Of a stretch of DNA of 64,000 bases, positions 1-9,000 are shown piece by piece. Positions within the stretch are counted from its first letter, which is position 1, and each line of letters starts with the position of its first letter. Under the pieces are notes generated by a model that was given only the letters and a program-made list of their open reading frames with translations, searched no databases and was not told the DNA's origin. This DNA is from Paenibacillus daejeonensis DSM 15491 (GTDB lineage Bacteria > Bacillota > Bacilli > Paenibacillales > Paenibacillaceae), in NCBI RefSeq assembly GCF_000378385.1, contig NZ_KB899662.1:311728-375727 (forward strand), in the 5' to 3' direction. The translations under genes and the position numbers were made by a program.

Positions 1-3000
1 ACCGGCACATAGGCACCGCCTGCTTTCCAAATCGCAAGCAGCCCCACAACCATCGAGACCGAACGGTCGGCCAGTAATCCGACCGTTTTCTCCGGAGCTA
101 CCCCCACCTGCCGGAGCTGAGCGGCTGCCGCTTCTGCTTGTCCATCCAGCTCGGCGTAAGTCAGCTGGGTCGCGCCGTCAGTGACTGCAATCCGATCCGG
201 ATAGAGACGGACTTGCGCTTCAAACCGCTCATGCAGGAGCTGTGTCGCGGTACGCGGCACCACTTCCCCCTGGAATGTCTTCAGCAGCCGCTCTCGCTCG
301 GCGGCCGGAGAGATCTCAATCTCATCGAGTGACTGCTCCGGCATCGCCGCTACCTCGGCCAGCAAGTGACTCAGCTGGTCTGCCAGGCGGCGAGCGGTTG
401 ACTTCCGGAAGAGACTTCGGTTGTAAACCAGTTCAAACGTCAGACCGCCATCGGCTTCACTCGCTGTCACTGTCAGATCAAACTGGGCGGCGGCGAAGGG
501 CAGCGGATAGCCCGCGAGCGTCAGGCCGCCCAGCTCTCGCGCTGCTGTGAGCTGACCTCCCGAGAACGACGCATCGTCCATAGCGAACATGGTATCGAAG
601 ATGGGATGGCGGCCTGTATCCCGCACCGGATGCAGCTTGTCCACCAGCTCTTCAAATGGATAGTCCTGATGACGCAGCGCAGCCAATACCACCTCCCGCA
701 CCTGACCGACATAATCGGCGAACGTCTCGACGCCATCCGGCTTGGAGCGAAGAGCCAAAGTATTGACGAACAAGCCCGGCATCGCTGTGGCTTCCGGCAA
801 TGTGCGTCCCGAGACCGGCGTGCCTACGATGAGGTCACGATGACCTGTGTACCGATAAAGCAGCGTTTTGTAGGCAGCAAGCAGCACCATGTACAAGGTG
901 GCTCCCGATTTGGCTGCCAGCCTCCGCAAGCCTTCCGCCGTCTGCTCGTCCGTGTGGAACGACACGAGCCCGCCCTCAGGGTTCTGTACCTCCGGCCGCG
1001 GACCATCGACAGGCAGCTCCAGCTCTGGCAGCTCCCCACTGAGCGTCTCCAGCCAGTAACGCTCCTGCGCCTGGTAATCTTCGGATCGCAGCCATTCACG
1101 CTGCCAGAGTGCATAGTCCTTATACTGCAGCTCGGCAAGCGATAGCTCTTCGCCTCTATACAAGGCAATCAGCTCGTCGAGGAGGACAGCCATCGTCACC
1201 CCGTCGGAAATAATATGATGCAAATCCAGCAGAAGTAGGTGTCGCCGGTCATCCATCTGCAGCAGCCCGCTCCGCATGAGCGGCAGACGGTCCAGCTCGA
1301 ATGGGCGTACCCAGGCATCAATCAGCTCGGCAATCCCCTCAAACTCTTCATCGTCAGGGAGCCCACCTGCGACTCCAGACTCTGTTTCCTGCACACCATG
1401 CAGGGGATAAGGCGCCAGCTGCAGCTTCTCCAACTCCACTGTTGCAGTGTCGGCAATTCGCTGAATCAACTCATCGTTTTCCAGATGAAACGTCGTTCGC
1501 AGGATCGCATGACGCTTGGTAAGCTCAGCAAGCGAACCTGCAAGTCTTGCATGATCAAGCTCGCCAGTCAGCAGGAACGCTTGGGGCATATTGTAGGCGC
1601 GGTCGCCGCCCCCGATGCGATGGAGCACGAACATCCGCTGTTGGGCGGACGTCGCCGGATACCATTCACGTGCATCCGCGAGAGTCAGGACTGGCTTGGA
1701 GGCACTAGCAGCTGCTGCCGGAAACTCGTCCAGCCAGTCGGCAAAAGCGCCCAGTGTCGGATGCTCAAACAGCTTCTGCATCGACACCTCCACGCCCAGC
1801 TCACGGCTCATCCTGCCGCTCAGCAGCAAGGCTGTGAGCGAGTGTCCGCCCAGCTCGAAGAAGTGGGCAGACCGTCCCGTCACGCGGGCGCCCAGCTCCT
1901 GCTCCCACAGTCGGGCGATCCGCCGCTCCAGAGCGGAGAGGGCTGCACCCTCCTGCGGTGCACGGCTGCCGCTCATCTCCTGCGGCTCCGGCAATGCCCG
2001 GCGGTCAACCTTGCCGCTGGGAGCAAGCGGCAGCCGCTCCAGATGACTGTACACCTGCGGCACCATGTAGGCGGGCAGCTGCCCGCGCAGCCAGCCTCGC
2101 AGCGTACCGGCAGGCTGCGGCTCGCCTGTGTAATAGGCCGCCAGCTGCCGGTCGCCGCTGGCCTTGCGATGCACGATGACGACGGCATCTGCAATGTCCG
2201 GGTGCGTACGGACGGCACTCTCTATCTCTCCCAGCTCGATCCGGTAGCCATTCAGCTTGATCTGATCGTCCAGACGACCCAGATACTCGACTGTGCCGTC
2301 CGGGAGCCAGCGGGCCAAGTCACCGCTGCGGTACATCCGGGCGCCCGGCACGAACGGGTCAGCAACGAACCGTTCCGCAGTCAGCTCCGGCCGGTTCAGA
2401 TAGCCGCGTGCTACCCCTTGGCCGGCGATACATAGCTCACCCGCTACGCCAATCGGCACCGGTTGATTCTGCGCATTGAGAATATAGAGTCTGGCTCCGC
2501 CTGACGGGTAGCCAAGCGGAATCGTTGGCAGCTCGTTCCATACGTGTCGGTTCTCTTCCTCTACATGATAATAAGCGGCATCCACACAAGTTTCCGTTGG
2601 TCCATACGTATTGCTAATCCGGAAGTCTGCGCCTGCCGAGACCTGCCGGATCGATTCAATGACAGCCGGTGTCAGCGCCTCGCCTCCGATCAGCATATAC
2701 TCCAGCTGCAGCTCGCGGCTGCGCGGACCTCCCGCCTGCAGCATTACGTTCAGGTACGACGGCGTGCCATCAATCGCCTGAATACCGTGATCGACCAGAT
2801 AGTTGGTCCACAGCACCGGATTGCCTTTCACTTCTTCGGTAAGCACATGCAGCGTGCTGCCTGTGAGCAGGGCAACGAACAGCTGCTGGACCGACGCGTC
2901 GAAAATATGAGACGCCACCATTCCCATCTGCAATCCCTTGCGCCCGTCATACAGATTCAGCCAGCTGTGGCGTACCAGATTAATGACGCTATGCTGCTCG

Positions 3001-6000
3001 ATGAGCACGCCTTTGGGCAGCCCAGTCGAGCCAGAGGTATAGATGACATATGCCAAGCTGGAAGGCTGAGCGTCCGCTACTTCGCCAGCCGGTAGGACCG
3101 TCTCCACAGAGCCGCCCTGCCATTGTAGCTCCTCACTATCCAGAGGCAGCAGCATGCCCTCATAACCGACATCAGGCTCCGTCAGTACAGTCATGAGCTT
3201 GACCTGCGTGAGCACAATGCGGACGCCACTATCCTCCAGCACATACTTGACCCGCTCTGCCGGAAAGGCCGGATCAATCGGCACGTATGCAGCACCGGCC
3301 ATGAGAATGCCCATGATGCCGGTGACTGTCTCCAGCGAGCGTTCCGTGTACAGCCCGATCAGCGTATCTGCACCCGCGCCTTGCGCTCTTAACCGCGCGG
3401 CGATTCGGCGGCTCTCCGCCAGAAGCTCATGGTAGGTGAGACGCCGCGTGCCGCAGACCACAGCCAACAGGTCTGGAGTGGCTTCCGCTTGCTGCGTAAA
3501 TAATTGAGGCAGCGTCGACTGCACGCCAGGTGGCCACGAATGTCCACTCGCAGGGCTGGTGGCTTCTGATGATGAGGGCTGGCTTTCAGCCGTGTACGGG
3601 GCGGCTATCGCCAATTCGGAAGGCTGGCGATGGCCGGCCAACTCAATCGTCAGCAGTCGGTGCTCATCAGCAGATACGATTGGCAGTTGTCCGAGCTGTG
3701 TCTCCGGCGCATCGGTGACCGCTTGCAGCAGCTGCATGTAATGGTCGGCCAGCCGTTGCACGGTCGTTGCGTCGAAGAGATCGGTATTGTATTCCCATTC
3801 GAATCGCAGTCCCTGCGGCGTCTCATCTGCAGACAGCGTGAGATCGAAGGACGATACGCGGTATGGCAGCTGGATCGACGACAGCTCGGCTTCGCCCAGA
3901 CTAGCTGTCCGAATCTCTTCCTGCTGCATCAGGAACATCGTATCGAACAGCGGATTGCGGCTCGGGTCCCGGACGACATCCAGCAGCTCGACCAGCTCCT
4001 CGAACGGCACATCCTGATGCTCATAGGCCTCGATAGCGGTCTGACGGACGTCATGCAGAAACTGCGTGAATGAGCGGCTTGCCTGCGGTCGGGTCCGCAG
4101 AACCAGCGTGTTAACGAATAAGCCCGGCATCTCTGTCGTTTGCGGGTGTGTGCGTCCCGCCACTGGCGTTCCAACAGCCAGCTCTTCTTGACCCGAATAG
4201 CGGGAGAGCAGTGTTTTGTAGGCAGCGAGCAGCGTCATGAAGAGAGTCGCGCCATGCGCACGAGCCAGCTCATTCAGGCGAGTGGTCAGCTCTTTGCTCA
4301 CGGCAAAGGAAAGACGCTCCCCATGAAAGGTCTGAACAGCGGGCCGACGGCGATCCGTCGGCAACTCCAGCACGGGCAGCTCGCCGCCGAGCTGATTGCG
4401 CCAATATGCACGCCCGCGTTCTGCCGCCTCGCTGCCGAGCCACGTCGTCTGCCATACCGCATAATTCGCATACGCGACCGCAGGTACAGGAAGCGACTGA
4501 CCTTCGTACAGCGCGGCCAGCTCGGACAACAGCACCTGGGCCGTAATCGCATCGCCAATAATGTGATGCATATCAATCAGGAGCAGATGCTTGGTCTCCC
4601 CTAGCGGCAGCAATCCGACCCGGAGCAGCGGTGCCTCGGCCAGATCGAAGGGCCTTATCCAATCCGCCAGCGTCGATAGCGCCTCTTGTTCATTATCTGA
4701 TGTCCGCGAATCCAGCTTCATTAGGGGCACGTTTGCCTGTGGAGCAATTTGCTGCACGATCTCTCCCTTAGAAATGACGAATGAAGTACGCAGGAGGCTG
4801 TGACGGTCGATTAACTTGGCAAGCGCAGCACCCAGTCGCTCGTGGTCGAGTGGTCCTTCCAGCCGCAACGCTTGCGGCATATTGTAAGCCAGCTCGCCGC
4901 CCTCCATGCTGTGCAGCAGATACATTCGTTTTTGCGCTGGTGTTACCGGGTAATGCAATTGCTCCGTAATGGACGGTAGCGGCTCCAGAACCGTTCGTTC
5001 CGCCCGTTCGATCCAAGCCGCCATCGCCGCAATGGTCGGCGCACGGAACAACTCCGATAGCGGCAGCTCCACCCCCAGCGTCTCGCGGATCCGCGCCGTC
5101 AGCAGCATGGCCCTGAGCGAGTGGCCTCCAAGCGCAAAGAAGTCCTCCTCACGTCCGGCATCCTTACCCAGCTGTTCGCGCCACAAGGTAGATAACTGGG
5201 ACTCCAGCGGCGTACGCGGCGCGTCCACAGCAGCCGCGCTGCTCCAACGCTCTGGCGATGGCAGCGCGCGCTTATCCAGCTTGCCGTTCGCCGTCAGCGG
5301 CATCTCGCTTACACGAATCAGATGGGCCGGCCGCATGTAGACCGGCAGCCGCTCCGCCACCAGCGTCCGCCATTCCGCTGGCGGAATCGCCTGTTCTGCA
5401 GCGGAGGTGTACCAGGCCAACACCTGCTGATGCTCTGCTCCCTCGTTCTCGCCATCAGCTGGTCTTAGAGCAGCGACCGCTTCGCGGATGTCCGGATGGG
5501 CGGTCAGTGCCCGCTCGATCTCCCCCAGCTCGATGCGGTAGCCGCGTACTTTTACCTGATCATCGGTACGGCCGATATAGGAAAGATCGCCAGACGGAAG
5601 ACGTCGCACGAGATCGCCTGTACGATACATGTGATAACCTGGGCGGTATGGATCCTCTACGAAACGCTGCTCAGTCAACTCTGGAGCCCCCAGATAACCG
5701 GCTGCCACGCCTGCACCGCCGATGTAGAGCTCGCCTTGCACAAGTGGCGGCACAGGCTGCCCAGCTTCATCCAGCACATACAGCACTGCATTATCGATCG
5801 GAACGCCGATCGGCACGGCATCATCACCGGCCAGCGGTGTTCCTGCGCGCACCCGGAAGAGGGTACAGCCAACCACAGCCTCGGTGGGACCATACTCGTT
5901 GCAAATCTCCAGCTCACCTGGCCAGGACGCCAGCAATCGCTCGACCGGGGCGGCGTATAACTGCTCACCTCCGACAATGATCCGGCGCAGGGACGTGGCA

Positions 6001-9000
6001 GACAGCTCGCTGAGCCGCTCCAGCAGTGCCAGATGCGCCGGGGTCGCTTTCATGATCGTCACCTTGGGACTCGCGACAATATGCTGCAACAATCTGCCGG
6101 TATCCTCCTCGTCCTCACAGACAATGATGGAGCCACCCGTCAGCAGTGGCACGAACAGGGATGTGACCGTCAGGTCAAAAGACAGCGACGTAAAGAGCGG
6201 CATCGTTGCCGGGCGCCCGTCGCTATAAGCTTCAGCAGCCCACCTGGCGTAGTTAACCAGCCCGCGCTGCGTCACCATTACACCTTTGGGCCGCCCCGTG
6301 GAACCAGAGGTGTAGAGCACATATGCAAGGTCATCCGGAGTCTCAACAACCCCTTCATGAGAGGAGACGCTCCCTTGGTCAGCTCCCTCTAGATTCGCAG
6401 ATATCACTTCTAATTCATGCCCATGGCCAGATTTCTCATCCCAGGCCCATACCAGCCCTTGATACACGTGCGGCTCTGCAGATGCCAAGGATCTCCATGC
6501 CGTGCGTTCCGCCAGGACCAGTGCTGGCTGACTATGCGCCAACATATAAGCCAAGCGGGCAGCTGGATAGCCTGGGTCCAGCGGCACGTAAGCCGCACCG
6601 CTCCGAAGTACAGCCAGAATCGCAATCACCGTGTCGATCGAGCGGCCCGCCAACAGAGCCACCCTTGCGCCTCGTCCGATATCCGCCAGCCGAAGACGCT
6701 CAGCCCATTGGCCTGCCTGCTCATGCAGCTCGGCATAGGTCATACTCCGCCCAGTAGCATCCTCTATAGCCACTGCATCCGGCGTCCGTTGTGCCTGTTC
6801 GGCAAGCAGCGGATACAACTGCGCAGACTCCGGCAGGGCGTGCTCAGGACCGCGACTCTGCATCATCAGGGCCTGCTGCTCCTCCTCGCCCAGCATCGGC
6901 AGCTGCGCCAGTGCCTGATTCGGGTTACCCGCGACAGCGTGCAGCAAGCGAACATAATGCGCCAGCATGCGGCCGGCTGTCTCCCGGTCAAACAGTGCCG
7001 TCGCAAACTCCAGCTCCAGACGCAGCGGTTCACCTGGCTGCTCGCCACCCTCGGCAAACAGCGTTAGGTCAAACCGTGCCGCAGCCGCCGGCAGCTCGCA
7101 GGCGCGCATCGTAACGCCGCCTAATCGGCCTTCGGGAAGTCCCGTGTTCTGCATCGCAAACATCGTATCGAACAGCGGGTGACGCGATGCATCCCGCGCC
7201 ACCTCCAGCGTCTCAATCAGCGCCTCGAACGGGACATCCTGATGCTCCAGCCCCTCCAGCGTAAGCTTGCGGATCTCTGCCAGATAGTCGGTGAAGCTCC
7301 GCTGGCCTTCCGGGAAGCTGCGCAGCGCCAGCGTATTGACGAACAAGCCCTGCATCGCGGCCGTCTCCGGATGCGTGCGGCCGGAGACAGGCGTGCCGAC
7401 TGTCAGATCGGACTGACCGCCGTACCGGTACAACAGCGTCTTGTAGGCTGCCAGCAGCACCATGTAGAGCGTACATCCCTGCGAAGCCGCCAGTTCCTGC
7501 AACCGGGATGTCAAAGCCGCATCCGCATGCAGAACCAAGCTATCACCTGCAAAGGACTGAACCACAGGACGGCGCCGGTCCACCGGCAGCTGCAGCGGCT
7601 CTGCACCTTGCAATCGTTCTACCCAATAACGCAGCTGGCGTTGCAGCTCGCCATGATGCAGCGATGCCTGCTGCCAGACCGCATAATCCTTGTATTGCAG
7701 CTTGAGATTCGGCAATGTCCCGTTCTCATACAACGCTTGGAGATCTGCCAGCAGGAGTCCCATGGACAGCCCATCTGTCGCGACATGATGAACATCCAGC
7801 AGAAGCAGATGGCGTTCTGCCTCAATCTGCAGCAAGGCTGCGCGCAGCAAGGGACCTTGGCTCAAATCAAAGGGACGGATCCATCTCCGCATCCGTTCGG
7901 CAGGATCAACGTCAGCAGAAGGAGATAGCCGCTCAAGCCCTTCCCACGCATCCGTTAGAACTCGCTGCACAACCTCACCTTCTGCCACGTCAAAGACCGT
8001 ACGCAGCGGTTCATGCCGCTGGATCAGCGCAGCCAGCGACTGCTCCAGCCGCCCGGCATCCAGTCCGCCCTCCAGCATCAGAGCTTGCGGCATATTATAG
8101 CGGGTATCACGCTTCTCCCACTGCTGCAGGACAACCATCCGGCGCTGTGCTGAAGATGCGGGGTACACGTCACGCTCGCCCGCGGACGCCAAGGGAGGGA
8201 ACGTGCCGGAAAAGCCATTGATAACAGGCTCGACCTTCGCATCCCCTGCCTCCATAGGCTTAGCCGATACCTGCGGGTCCTCAGTCACACCATCCAGCCA
8301 GGCCGCCAGTGCGCGAATCGTTGGCAGACGGAACAAAACCGCTGGCCCGATCTCCTTGTCAGATGACTTGCGAAGCTCCGCCGCCAGCTGCATCGCATGC
8401 AGCGAGTGCCCGCCCAATGCGAAGAAATCATCGTCGATACCGACTTTTTGCACATCCAGTGCAGTCTGCCAGAGCTCCGCCAACCGTCGCTCGGTTGTGG
8501 TCTCCGGTTGAGCCTCGCCACCGGTAACGATTGGCCTCGGGAGCCCTGCGCGGTCCAGCTTGCCATTGGCCGTAAGTGGCAAGTGTTCCAGAGGAATAAT
8601 ATGAAGGGGAACCATGTAATCGGGCAGATTCAGAGACAAGTGCTCCCGGACCTCCGTTGGCTGGGGGACCTCTGCTGCCTCGGAGGAATAGTAAGCCGCC
8701 AGCTGCGGCGTGCCAGCGTCCTGCCATGCGACGACCGCTCCTTTATGAATTGCCGGGTGTCGTAGCAGGACAGACTCAATCTCGCCGGTCTCGATCCTGT
8801 AGCCGCGGATCTTCACCTGCTGGTCCCGGCGTCCGAGAAACACGATGCGGCCATCCGGCAGCCAGGCTGCCGAATCGCCTGTACGGTACATGCGCTCGCC
8901 ATCCATCAGCGGATCAGGCGTAAAACGGCGTGTCGTCTCCTCGGGCAGATGCAGATAGCCACGGGCCAGCCCGTCGCCAGCCACACACAACTCACCGGTC

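Noticed and set aside
1239..2435. Long plus-strand open frames opposite the NRPS genes (e.g. 1239-2435, 10221-11288, 17987-18913)
   Set aside because: They are complements of strongly conserved NRPS frames in high-GC DNA, without ribosome-binding sites or family motifs.
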